A stretch of DNA of 64,000 nucleotides from Boswellia sacra (Eukaryota; Streptophyta; Magnoliopsida; Sapindales; Burseraceae). A program made the translations under genes and the position numbers. Of the stretch, positions 42,701 through 52,586 are shown in pieces (position 1 is the first letter of the stretch; every line of letters starts with the position of its first letter). The stretch lies in assembly GCA_013180625.2 (NCBI GenBank), contig SNVD02004792.1:124001-188000 (forward strand), read 5' to 3'. The notes beneath the pieces were generated by a model. It did no database searches. It was not told the origin of the DNA and saw only the letters and a list, made by a program, of their open reading frames with translations.

Positions 42701-45700
42701 CCACCTCCATTTGCCCATCGGATTGAGGATGATAAGCTGTGCTGTGGCTGAGTTTTGTGTTCACCATTTTAAACAATTCCTTCCAAAATAAACTAAGAAA
42801 TATCCGATCCTGGTCTGTGATAATAGAGCGGGGTATCCCATGTAACCTCACTATTTCCTTAATAAAGATGGCAGCCACGGTTTGGGTAGTGAAAGGATGT
42901 TTAAGAGCCACAAAATGTCCATATTTACTCAGCCTATCAACCACCATCAGGATAGTATCATAACCTTCTGACCTAGGTAAGCCTTCTATGAAATCCATTG
43001 TGATGTCGTCCCAAACTTGATTAGGGATAGGAAGAGGCTGAAGCAAACACGCTGGTGACAATGACAAATATTTGTTACGTTGACAAACTCCACAAGAATC
43101 TACATAAGTCTTAATCTCTTTTTTCATTCCCTTCCAATAAAATTCCTTTGAAATCCTTTGCATCATCTTAAGTAGGCCTGAATGGCCACCCAAAGGACTA
43201 TCGTGGAACTCCTTAAGCAGCTTCGGAATGATTTGCGACCCTTAACCAGCACCAATCTGCCCTTATACATTAATTGATCTTGAATCACCACATATCCTTC
43301 TTGTTTCGCTGTTCCAGCCACAATGGATTCCTTAAGCTGTCTCAACTCCTCATTGCCCTCTATCTCCTTCTGTATGATGCTAGAGTCGACTGCTGGGGAC
43401 AAAGCTATAGCAATCAGTTCTGGTCGCCTAGATAATGCATCCGCAGCCTTGTTTTCTAGGCCCGGACGGTAATGAATCTCAAAATCAAACCCCATCAGCT
43501 TGGTTAACCATTTCAAATGCTCCTCGCTAACCAGCCTTTGTTCAAGTAAGTACTTAAGACTTCTTTGATCAGTCCTAACCACAAATTTTCTGCCAACTAA
43601 ATATGGTCTCCATTTTTGAACAGCCAAGGCAATAGCCATTAACTCCCTCTCATAAACCGACTTTCCCCGCAAACGCTGGGGAAGAGCATGACTGAAATAG
43701 GCAATTGGTCGCTGTACCTGCATTAAACCAGCCCCCAAACCAGCCCCCGAAGCATCTGTTTCGACAATAAACGGTTGAGTAAAATCCGGTAGAGCCAAAA
43801 CCGAAACTATCTTCATTGCCCTTTTCAGCCTTTGGAAAGCTTCCTCCACCCTTTCATTCCACCCAAAATTATCTTTTTTTAACTGTTCTGTCAACGGAGA
43901 GGCAATCTACCCATATCCTTCTACAAACTTTCGATAATACCCGGTCAACCCAAGAAAGCCTTGCAGCTCCTTCAAATTCTTAGGAGTCGGCCACTGTTGC
44001 ATCACTTCCACTTTTGAATTGTCTACAGCCACCCCTTCTCCTGAAATCACATGGCCGAGATACTCCAATTGATCTTGAGCAAACATGCATTTCTTTGCAT
44101 TGAGATACAACTGTTGCTGTTTAAGGATATCCAACACCACCCCCAAATGTTCTAAGTGATCCTCCATGCTTTTGCTGTAAACCAGAATGTCATCAAAAAA
44201 TACCAGCACAAATCTCCTTAAAAACTTCCTAAAAATTTCATTCATCAAGGACTGAAATGTTGATGGGGCATTGGTGAGTCCAAAGGGCATCACCAAAAAC
44301 TCATAATGTCCATCATGAGTCCGAAATGCAGTCTTATGGACATCCTCTAATTTAACCCGAATCTGATGGTATCCGAATGTAAGGTCTAATTTTGAAAACA
44401 CACAAGCTCCATGTAATTCGTCCAGTAATTCATCAATAGTCGGAATAGGATACTTATCGGAAACCGTAGCTTGGTTCAGTGCACGATAATCTACACAAAA
44501 CCGCCAACTCCCATCTTTTTTTTTTAACTAACAACACTGGACTGGAGAATGGGCTACTGCTGGCCCTTATCACTCCAGCCGCCAACATCTCAGTCACTAG
44601 TCTCTCAATCTCATCTTTCTGGATTTGAGGGTATCGGTATGGCCTCACACTCACTGGCTGACTTCCTTCTTTTAGTGGAATGGCATGTTCATGCCCTCTA
44701 ATAGGAGGTAAGCCTTGAGGATTCTAAAAAACTGAGCTAAATTGGTGGAGCAGGTTCTTCATTTCAGCAGCTAACTCAGTCTGTCTTGGTTCAGTCACCA
44801 CAGCTAGGGACTTTAATTCCAAAAAAACTCCTTGGCCTCCTCCTCTAACTGCCTTCATTAATGATTTCAGGGAGACCTGGAATCTGGAAAGCCCTGGATC
44901 TCCTTGCAATAACACCCTGTTGCCCTCAATTTTAAACTCCATAGTCAGGGCCTTGCAATTAAATTTAATCTCCCCTAACTTTTCCAGCCACATCATTCCC
45001 AGAACTAAATCGGATCCAACCAGGTCTAAGGGTAGGAATTCTTCCACAATATTAAGTCCCTGTAACTCCAGTTCTACATCTTTGCAGACTCCCTCTCCCC
45101 TTACTGGTGTACCGGTTCCTAGGATCACTCCATATCCATCTGTAGCTTCTATAGGCAATGACAATTTCTTGACTAAGGCACTACTAATGAAATTGTGGGT
45201 GGCCCCTGGATCAATGAGTATTACCACCTCTTCTCCATACAGACTGCCCTGTAATTTGATGGTTTTAGGAGAAGTGAGTTCCACAACCGAATTCACTGAC
45301 AGCTCCACCCTACTTCCTATTTTAGGCGCCTAGAGTAAGTGAACCTGACTGGGGGTTTAGGCTGCTGTAAATTCCTATCATAAAGCTGATGCTAATTGTT
45401 TCTATACATTGTTTGAGTTGTGTGGAAATGAAAAATCATTAGAGAAAGCGAAAAAGGTTCATGATTATTTTTTGCAATCAATGTTTAGAGGAGATTTGGC
45501 ATGGAATAGAGTGGTTGAAATGTATGGGAAGTGTGACAGAATGACTGATGTTCGGAGGGTGTTTGATCACATGCTGAATAGGAATATGGATTTGTGGCAT
45601 TTAATGATAAATGGTTATGCAGATATTGGATTGAGAGATGAGGGTCTGCAGTTGTGTGAGCAGATGAGGGAATTGGGCTTGAAACCGAATGAGGAGATTT

Positions 45701-46943
45701 TTTTTGCAGTCTACTCAGTTTGTGGTACTGCAGATGTTATTGAAGAAGGTTGTATACATTTCATGTCTATGAAGAATGAGTTTGGAATCAATCCCGGAAT
45801 TGAGCATTACATAGGGCTTATTGGGGTTCCTGGAAAATCGGGGCAACTTTATGGAGCTGAAGAATATATTTGGAAAAAATTGCCTTTTGAGCCCGCAACT
45901 GAGGTTTGGGAGGTTTTGAGAAACTATGCTTGGATTCATGGAAATATTGATTTAGATGACTATGCCGAGGAGTTAAAGGTTGATCTTGAATTGTCCAAGG
46001 CGGTTGCTGATAAAGTCCCTACACTACCACCATTGGTCCGCTATGGAAATAACTCTACAACTATTTTCATGAAGGAGAAGCTGGTGAAGGAACGGGAGGC
46101 TATACTGGATGAATTAAAACAGAACTTGAAGGAGGCACAAGACGACATGAAGGGAAGGGCATATGACCTAGATTTGATGGCTAAACCAGAAAGTGTGTTG
46201 GGTGTACACCATAAGAAGGAAGAATCAAGAACTACATCTGGGGTTCTAATCGAATGGAGAAGCTTATTAGATTTAGATGCTACTTGGGAACAACCTGACT
46301 TAATCCAGAATCAATTTCATACTCTTCACCTTGAGGACAAGGTGAAAGTTGGGCGGGGGGTAATGATAGACCTCCAATCAAATTTACTTATACTAGGCGA
46401 CACCAAAAGTGATAACAAAGGAAGGGCAGAAATGTGAATTGTTATTTTCTGTTTTGTTCTTCTGTTTTGCCGAGTGATGGATGAGCTGTGAGGGAGTTAG
46501 TTATCCTAGCCTAAGGGAGTGTGCAGAGTTAGTTAGGAAATATAAGAGGCAGATAGAGAGCAGAGGGAGGGAATTCTTAACAAACATTTGAAAAGGAGAG
46601 GAATTCTCTTGGAGAGAGGCAGGGCTCTCGAAACTCCTGCCAAATAGCTAAATAAAACAAACCTGATTTCTCTTCAATCTATCTAAAATCAACTCTAATT
46701 TCCATTTCTAATTTCTAGATTCTGTCAAAGTTACAGTGTGTGTGTGAGTAATTCAGAGTTCTATCAAATAACATTAGCCCCCACTACCAGATTCAAAATG
46801 TCAGTACACACTCGAAGTCAATTTAATTCCAAAATAACTAGGTAATATGTTCCCAGACAACTAGATATGCAATGAATTTTTCTAAGACTTTGTGTCCATA
46901 ATCAAAAAACAGTAAAATAGAATAGAAGTCATATGAATTTATT

Positions 46944-46975
<32 letters not shown>

Positions 46976-49900
46976 GTGTTAAAAACAGGCTTGTAAAGGG
47001 AGGGTGTCCATAGGCTTATAAGCCACCAACTAATCCCATACTTAGTCGATGTGAGATCCTAGCAACACCACCAACTAATCCCATACTTAGTTGATGTTGA
47101 TCGTAACATATGATAGACACCCAAACACCATGGAGAACCACACCCCAAAAGCTAGTTGTTAAGGTGGGAAAGCCAAGCACTTAAATACCCCATCAAAAAG
47201 CCCATACTACCCGATGTGGGACTTTGGCATCCCATACTACCAAGGTCCCTATCAATTGCCCCTCACTGGAAAGCCGACGTTCCGACGACTTCACTCGGCA
47301 GCACTTCACTCGGCTCCGTACCGGTCGGAACCCTCCGTCGGTAGCCCTCTCTGGTCCGCCAAGCACTGGCAATGATACCAAATGATGGACACCCAAGCAC
47401 CATGGAGAACCACACCCCAAAAGCTAGCTATTAAGGTGGGAGAGCCAGACACTTAAATACCCCATCAAGAAGCCCATACTACCCGATGTGGGACTTTGGC
47501 ATCCTATACTACCAAGGTCCCTATCAGAAAGCCTGGCAAATTTTCTTGACATCCCCTAACCTTCGACTAAAACAAGAGTGCATCAAGGTGATTTCAAATT
47601 TGTCAGCACTTCTTTTGAAGCACCTCTTGAAATCCTAAGGATTTTGTTAGAAAAATTTCCATCCAAAAAAGGTCATTGATGAAAACTAAACCAGTTCAAC
47701 CAGCTCTTATTTATCTCTAATCTTGAAGGAGGTTCTTAAAATTTACCTAAATTGTTTAGTTGAGAGAACTTTTGTTATATTTAACCGTTATGTAATTTGG
47801 TAAATTAATTACATCAAAATACAACCATGCAAAAGGTTTCCCAACAATCAAAGCCAATATCAAATTATTCTAAAACTTGCGCCTATAATCAAAATAACCA
47901 CTAACAGAGAGCATTCATATTCAATAAAAATATTTAGCTGAGACAAAATTTTGATATGTTTATGATAGACCTGTGTGAAGGGCAGGGAGGGAAATGCTTA
48001 TTTCTATTTTTCTTGTTTTGTTTTCTGTTTTCAAATAAGTTTAGAAGTTAGTTGCTAAGCTGGAGGGGGATAGTTAGTTAGGGAATATAAGGGGAGGAAA
48101 GAGAGCAGAAAGGGCAGTGATCATTTGAGTAAGTTTGTAAGAATTGTTTCTCTTGGGAGAGCTGGCAGGACTCTCGAATTTCCTGCAAAACACTCCAATA
48201 AACTTCTAATTTTCATCTTCAACCTGCTTTGCCTACTGTCTCTAATCCATTTTAAATCCTAAACACTGCTAAAGCTTCTGTGAGAGTGTATGCGAGTATA
48301 ACCAGATCCTATCAGTTTAACCACCTACGAAGGAGAGAACAAGCTTACTTATTTTCAAAGGCTGACAAAGAAGTCATTCTTCAACTATTCTACAAAATTT
48401 ACAACCTTAACTCAATCTTTCCTACTAAATTACAAAATAATGATTTGTAGAAAGATATTACCCTTTTTTAAAACAGAAACATGCCTCAACCTTGCTTTAG
48501 CCAGCAGATGATAAGAAAGCATTATTTTATTACCATAAGAGATTTCCCAGTCACAGGTTAAAAAGTAAAATGTTCATCATCAAGCCCTACGTAATTAGCT
48601 TCCCAAGTACATTAAACCTTCTAGTAGCCTAATTTATCAGCTACAACATGGTAAAGTGTAATCATTGCTAATATTTTGCTCTAAACTATGTGGTTTAATC
48701 AAAATGTTAAATAGATGATTACAGTTGCTACCGGTAAATGGGTCAGCTCCATAAAATGTTGGGAAAACTAAAATGTTTTAGCCTGAGTTTTGATTCACTC
48801 ACAAAATAGGCATGGTGAGATGTAGATCAACTAGCTTAGAATTGAAATGTGAATATAGAAAAATAATAATATTATTATTAATAATAAAATAATGGAGGAA
48901 TTGAGGGTGACGAGAAGAATTTAGTGTTGTCCATAAGATACTAGAACAACTAACCTTCCACAATCCATCACTTGCCAATATAACAAACTCGATAGTCTGA
49001 TCTATTGGCACATGTCGTACATCAGGCTCTGAACTCAAATGTGCTTTAAGGCTTTGATCCCCAAAGGCGCGTGCAACTGCAAGTTGACCATTAACCCTGG
49101 GCACATCACCTGAAATAAGAGTTGGTATATTAATAATTCTACTTACACATCACAAAGTTCATTACAAGTATTGCTATAATTTTAACATTATTTGTTTATT
49201 ATATCAACCTCAACCAAAAAGGTACTTCCATGAATGAAGTGTGACTAAAATATTGATAACTTTGGAAATTACAAAATATTGTTTATACCTAATAAGTTAT
49301 TTTCAACAGACAGTTGACTTTAACTAAAGGTCATTATTTTTTTCTCCTCTGCCGCACAATTTTGAATAACGATAGAGACAATCATTTATGCATTATTCAT
49401 TATTCTAATAAGTGGATTTCTAGACAAAATAACACTTAATTTCATACCACGTGTCATAGACAAATATTCCACTGGACATTTTTGCTGGTATAAATTACTT
49501 TCTTCATGCAGCTTATTGCAGATTCGACTTTTATGGGCTCCAACAATCTAACAAACGTAAGCATTATTCAAGTCCACACTTGGATTGCCTTATTTTATTA
49601 CTAATCAGAACTTACTGCTTGTATTTAGTTGTGAAATTTACATGGTGAACTAATTTCTCGACTCTGTGAGAATAAAGAAAGTTTAAGCATCATTCAATCA
49701 TGTTTCCAGTTTCTGTTGTCTTACTAAATGCAAATTACTTGTTAAACAGTTATTTTCACTCTCTATTTTCAGAAAGCACAAATGTTATTTTTACCTTTTA
49801 TAACTAAAAGAAAAAAATATAAGGAAATACTTTCCCATTGTTTTCTTTATTTTTGGAATTCATTTTTCAAATACAGAAAATATTTAGATTTGTTTTATTT

Positions 49901-52586
49901 TTATTTTTAAATTATAAGTTATTATTTATCAAATATTTTAATATTTTATATATTAATGCTCTTGATGACATTGAATGCATATTCAAATCTTGAATATAAG
50001 CAATTTAACTTCTTCTTCTAATTTTAGTTCATTCTTTATGAACAAATTAAAAAAATCAAAATAAAAAATGAAAACTTGCAACCACTTATTAGTTTCTAAG
50101 AACCCATTTGTATACTTACAAAACATTTTAATATATATTATTTTGTAAAATGAAAACAAAAAGAAAAAAATATGAATTTTACATTTTCAAGATCTTAAAG
50201 CATGTTCAACAGAATATCCTAATGAATAACGTTATACTTAAAAGTTCATATACAAAAGTATTACACACAAAATGACGTAACATTACTTATTTAGTGCCGC
50301 ATTATTCATCAATCTTTATTACTTTGACTTTCTTAATTTACTTTTTCATTCGCTAAATGAAACATTATTTTATATACAAAAGTTTGTAAACAACTTTGTT
50401 TATGCAGTATTATTTAATCCTAAATACATTTTGCATAAAAAACAATGAAAAATATGTTTTCCACTGGTATTTTTTTTTTAAAAAAAAAAGAGACAACAGT
50501 GTTTCCCAAACCTTAATTTTTATGAAACATTTTTGAGTTCAATATTCGTTTCTAGAAAAATATTTTTAAAATATATTGTTGAATGAGTTTTTTATTCTTT
50601 ATTATTGTTATTATGATTATCATAATTAGTATTGGAATTATTATTGAAATACGAAGAAGTTTTTTAAAATTGTTCCTAAAGGGCCTAAATTTCCTAACTT
50701 GGAAACTTTTAGGTCGATGATGTTTATTAAAGTTACGAATCATTTTTGGTTGAGAGCTTATTTTTAAGGATGTCAATGTAAGTTATGACTTTTTTATATA
50801 AAAAAATGCCATTATGGTTACCAGCCGTCTTCTACGAGTATTGAAGTTTGTATATCTAAACACCATATCAACAAAGGCTATACCGCTTTCAAATTAGTTT
50901 TGATCGAGGCAATAGCTGAAACTTAAAGGATCAATTCTCAAAGGAAAACTAAATTTCAATAGTCTGATTAAAAGGACTTGGAACCTATAAAAATCAACTA
51001 AAATGTATATGGAATAGTCAAACTCAATAAAGGCAACCTTTTCTTTCTTCTTTATATACTTCGTAACACCTTAAGCCACTTTTAACTCTAATGTTCACAT
51101 CTCCAAACTTAACAACATAGTCTACCTTTATCCTTTGTAATAACACAATCTCTCAAGTCTGTCAGACAGAAGTTATCTTCATCACTATTAAATATTACTA
51201 AAATAAAAATCATTCAAAATTCATGATATAGTGATACAGGTCTAGTTTGTGGATATAGGTTACAAGTACAATGATTTCTTTACATATGACAATCTGTTCA
51301 CATTTATCAATTGGATATTTCAATTTTGCAACCTTTGGTATTGGTAATGCACATGAAAAAGTTTCTTCTTGCAAAAGTAAATCACAAACTAGATCTAGCC
51401 TGAAAACTATATAGATATGATATCTGCACTAATTGCAAGCACTGTTTGCTAAAATCTCCGGACAGAAAACAGATAAAGCAGTAGAGTAATATTGTAAGAT
51501 GAAAAAAATACCCGGAAGTGTAGTCACAAATCCACCCTGCTTCTCAATCCTTCTTCGTTCAGTATGAGGCTCATGGTCTACAGTTAGTTGATTGGCAGAG
51601 CCCCTCTCACACACAACAGCTCTTGAGTCACCAATGTTTGCTATCCATAAATCTTTGCCATCAATGACAATTGCAGTTACTGCAGTTGAACCACCAGGCC
51701 CTAGTTGCATAGAGTTATCCAATATGAACTTATCTGTGGTGCGATATGCGTTCTTTATTGCTGTCTTAGGATCTTTCCAAAAATTTGGCTGCACGACATG
51801 AGCAAAATAGTCGGTGAAAACAAGAGATCAGAGGGGCATTCAAGATAAACAGGGATAGTAGAGCATACCTACACATGATCCAATTTCAGTTTAATTGCAA
51901 TGTATAGGTCAAAACTACTAACTAAATTAATCTATATGCAAATCATAAAGTGAACGGATAAGGTAAAATTTAAAATAGGAATAAGCTATCTTTGACGTTA
52001 ATTCATACCCATTGATTATTGAAAATGAAAGAAATCGAAGGGTTAGAAAGCTGTTGAGTTAGCATTAAGAATAATCACCTTTTAAGCTTTCCTAAACACA
52101 AAAATAAAAGTCAATTGGATTGGAAGCATAAAGAATAAATAAATTAAAGGGTTAGAATGCATACCTCTTCAAGTATGTTGTTGAAAAGGTTATCTTTCAA
52201 ATAAGTGGGGACGCGATCACCGAGGTGACCGTCGAAGATGGCAAAAAGACCAAGCACATGATTCTTCCTTTTTCTGTATTCGGCAACAAGGTAGTCTTCC
52301 ATATCATGCCCCGATTGGCCTTCCACCAAGTGGTATCCATGACAAACTCTGTTACTCGACGACTTACTTCTTCCTTTCCCTGAGTCTGAGGATGATGAAT
52401 TAAAACAAGCGGAGTTCTGCAATTTATATATCAAACAAAACAAATCAAATCACTTCCTTCCTTCCATTAACTGATACATAGAAAAATTAAATTAAATTAA
52501 TTTACTACCTTGATCTTAGAAAGGAGACTGCTACTTTGGCCCGCCCCCCCTGAGCGAGAAGCACTTGCAATTGACTGCTTACTCAT
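39635..52586 (-). CDS. Protein phosphatase 2C gene, five exons, apparently intact
   Basis: PP2C enzymes are monomeric Mg/Mn-dependent Ser/Thr phosphatases acting in signalling. Exons (minus): 52586-52509, 52416-52165, 51788-51512, 49109-48955 and 39772-39635; every intron is GT-AG and the 900 nt join to 299 codons plus TAA. Motifs: a basic/Ser-rich N-terminus (1-48), HDMEDY (about 63-68), FAIFDGHLG (Asp 88, metal), GPGGSTA (about 140-146), IGDSRAV (Asp 164), LASDGLW (Asp 250, metal) and [13 protein letters not shown] (Asp 289-290, metal). Length and exon-end motifs fit the small plant PP2C subfamily with DGLW-(K/D)-V. The start at 52586 ([12 protein letters not shown]) is the only ATG in frame before the splice. 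Intron 4 is 9182 bp and full of retrotransposons, intron 3 is 2402 bp; both could affect expression. Confidence 0.92.
39773..41039 (-). other. 3' part of PP2C intron 4, no gene seen
   Basis: About 1.27 kb between exon 5 and the inserted element. A plus-strand frame at 40551-40745 has no recognisable domain and no supporting context. Confidence 0.6.
41040..41044. repeat. Left target-site duplication AATAA
   Basis: Repeated exactly at 46767-46771 after the right LTR, showing that everything between came in as, or later inserted into, one element. Confidence 0.85.
41045..41449 (+). repeat. 5' LTR (405 bp) of the PPR-capturing element
   Basis: TGATAGA...TCTATCA with 7-bp inverted termini, a TGTGTGTGTGTG run near its end, and a Met-tRNA type PBS three bases downstream. 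Confidence 0.92.
41453..41464 (+). promoter_or_regulatory. Primer-binding site TGGTATCAGAGC
   Basis: Matches the 3' end of initiator Met-tRNA, used by many plant LTR elements. Proves plus orientation of the outer element. Confidence 0.9.
41554..41935 (-). repeat. 3' LTR of the nested chromovirus
   Basis: Minus strand begins TGATAGGAATTTACAGC after the polypurine tract and ends near ...GCTGTCATTCTCA. The first ~75 bases match 45306-45380. The left border is inferred from a TG terminus and is uncertain by several bases. Confidence 0.65.
41871..42090 (-). pseudogene. Chromodomain tail of the nested chromovirus
   Basis: The frame 42056-41871 reads [20 protein letters not shown], with the aromatic-W pattern of a chromodomain, then a tail [16 protein letters not shown] next to the polypurine tract. 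In chromoviruses this module steers integration to particular chromatin. Confidence 0.85.
42087..43193 (-). pseudogene. Chromovirus integrase
   Basis: A 368-codon frame. HHCC zinc domain: [13 protein letters not shown] and CGVCQRNKY (its first His lies upstream of the shift). Core: [20 protein letters not shown] (first Asp), [17 protein letters not shown] (second Asp), [20 protein letters not shown] (Glu). C-terminal domain: [20 protein letters not shown], then [20 protein letters not shown] and [14 protein letters not shown]. Only a stop separates it from the chromodomain. Sequence style is Reina-like. Confidence 0.92.
43163..43894 (-). pseudogene. Chromovirus RNase H and linker
   Basis: The 243-codon frame has [38 protein letters not shown] (first RNase H Asp), [48 protein letters not shown] and [18 protein letters not shown]. 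It ends out of frame with the integrase start, so there is a frameshift near 43200. Confidence 0.9.
43907..44654 (-). pseudogene. Chromovirus reverse transcriptase
   Basis: Starts [20 protein letters not shown] and [14 protein letters not shown]; a frameshift follows in a run of A (plus-strand T run at 44516-44526). The main frame 44401-43907 has [19 protein letters not shown] (motif A Asp), [20 protein letters not shown] and [17 protein letters not shown] (catalytic FFDD), [16 protein letters not shown] and [16 protein letters not shown], ending in a stop. The catalytic residues are preserved, the frame is not. Confidence 0.92.
44724..45308 (-). pseudogene. Chromovirus protease region
   Basis: A 194-codon frame: a lead-in, then [19 protein letters not shown] with the catalytic D-x-G-A-T motif intact, a beta-rich core ([20 protein letters not shown]), the [13 protein letters not shown] block, and a tail leading to RT. 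A TAG at 44721-44723 separates it from RT. Retropepsin of this type matures Gag-Pol. Confidence 0.9.
45306..45380 (-). repeat. Truncated 5' LTR of the nested chromovirus
   Basis: Matches the start of the 3' LTR (TGATAGGAATTTACAGC...AGGAAGTAGGG) with one clear difference (GGCGCC vs GGTGCC), then switches to protease coding at TGGAGCTG. Confidence 0.85.
46364..46766 (+). repeat. 3' LTR (403 bp) of the PPR-capturing element
   Basis: Begins TGATAGACCTCC right after GGGCGGGGGGTAA, ends GTTCTATCA, followed by TSD AATAA. Near-identical to 41045-41449. Confidence 0.93.
46944..46976. repeat. (GA)n microsatellite
   Basis: A GA run with two interruptions (AAAG), in PP2C intron 4. Confidence 0.9.
47024..47095. 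repeat. Short direct repeat before the TRIM
   Basis: CCACCAACTAATCCCATACT followed by TAGT occurs twice (about 47024 and 47069) with a spacer of about 20 bp. It may be the trace of another small element. Confidence 0.5.
47111..47526 (-). mobile_element. TRIM (416-bp miniature LTR retrotransposon)
   Basis: Two 144-bp direct repeats (47111-47254, 47383-47526; TGATAGACAC...CCCTATCA) flank a 128-bp GC-rich core. Next to the right LTR the minus strand reads TGGTATCATTGCC (a PBS), and next to the left one GTGAGGGGCAAT (a short purine tract), so it is oriented minus. It has no coding capacity. Flanks ACATA and GAAAG do not match. Confidence 0.82.
47963..48314 (+). repeat. Solo LTR (352 bp) in PP2C intron 4
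   Basis: TGATAGACCTGTGTG...CAGATCCTATCA flanked by GTTTA on both sides (47958-47962, 48315-48319). It is a distant relative of the 405-bp LTR at 41045, sharing the TTAGTTAGGGAATATAAG and GGCAGGACTCTCGAA blocks. A solo LTR arises by recombination between two LTRs. Confidence 0.9.
48320..48954 (-). other. 5' end of PP2C intron 4, no gene seen
   Basis: AT-rich intronic DNA between the solo LTR and exon 4. Nothing recognised. Confidence 0.6.
48955..49109 (-). CDS. PP2C exon 4
   Basis: 155 nt after TTTCAG; completes Gly 203, then [20 protein letters not shown] and [11 protein letters not shown]. Donor AAG|GTTAGT opens the 9.2-kb intron. Confidence 0.92.
49110..51511 (-). other. PP2C intron 3 (2402 bp), no gene inside
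   Basis: AT-rich DNA with long A and T runs (for example near 50470-50490). No frame or element borders were recognised. Confidence 0.75.
51512..51788 (-). CDS. PP2C exon 3
   Basis: 277 nt after GTGCAG, ending in phase 1 (CCG G|GTATTT). Carries [15 protein letters not shown] and [13 protein letters not shown]. Confidence 0.93.
52165..52416 (-). CDS. PP2C exon 2
   Basis: 84 codons in phase 0 after TTGCAG. Carries [19 protein letters not shown] and the metal-binding [11 protein letters not shown]. Donor GAG|GTATGC. Confidence 0.92.
52509..52586 (-). CDS. PP2C exon 1
   Basis: 26 codons, [14 protein letters not shown]...LSKIK, ending AAG|GTAGTA. Ser/Gly-rich leader, no targeting signal recognised. 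Confidence 0.85.

Larger units (their letters stand above)
41554..45380 (-). mobile_element. Nested Reina-like chromovirus (Ty3/gypsy), 5'-deleted
   Basis: Minus-strand order: truncated 5' LTR (45380 to about 45306), protease, RT, RNase H, integrase, chromodomain, polypurine tract (GGGCGGGGGGTAA on the minus strand, about 41948-41936) and 3' LTR (about 41935-41554). The 5' LTR keeps only about 75 bp and joins protease sequence at a shared GGAGCTG; LTR remainder, PBS and gag are gone. It inserted inside the PPR-capturing element, with imperfect flanks TAAAA(A)/TAAAG. At least five breaks inactivate it. Confidence 0.82.
41477..46437 (+). pseudogene. Chimeric leader-PPR-chromodomain reading frame, split by a nested element
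   Basis: From ATG 41477 the frame reads [20 protein letters not shown], a TAG at 41543-41545, then AAT AAA where the nested element begins (41554). Beyond it (from about 45383) the frame resumes as [19 protein letters not shown] and stays open to a stop at 46435-46437 inside the 3' LTR. PPR repeats are visible in [40 protein letters not shown] and [12 protein letters not shown], then an E-type tail ([19 protein letters not shown]). PPR proteins bind organelle RNA. The frame continues as gypsy integrase tail ([20 protein letters not shown]) and chromodomain-like [20 protein letters not shown]. The PPR part resembles the plant family with a DYW2-type C-terminus; subtype uncertain. Apart from the TAG, the fusion frame is open. 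Confidence 0.85.
41045..46766 (+). mobile_element. Non-autonomous chromovirus-related LTR element that captured a PPR gene fragment
   Basis: LTRs 41045-41449 and 46364-46766 (TGATAGACCTCC...GTTCTATCA; very few differences), TSD AATAA, PBS TGGTATCAGAGC at 41453, and a polypurine tract GGGCGGGGGGTAA ending at 46363. Without the nested element at 41554-45380 it is about 1.9 kb and holds one chimeric reading frame: a short leader, a PPR fragment, and the integrase tail plus chromodomain of a gypsy element. It lies antisense inside PP2C intron 4. It lacks protease, RT and RNase H, so it needed help in trans. Confidence 0.9.

Noticed and set aside
42046..42963. Plus-strand frames over the chromovirus pol
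   Set aside because: Shadows of the minus-strand integrase coding region.
47156..47420. Opposing 62- and 75-codon frames
   Set aside because: They fall in the TRIM core and LTRs and come from its higher GC content.
49110..51511. A further PP2C exon inside intron 3
   Set aside because: Exons 3 and 4 already join in phase with contiguous domain sequence; no in-frame coding with splice sites was seen.
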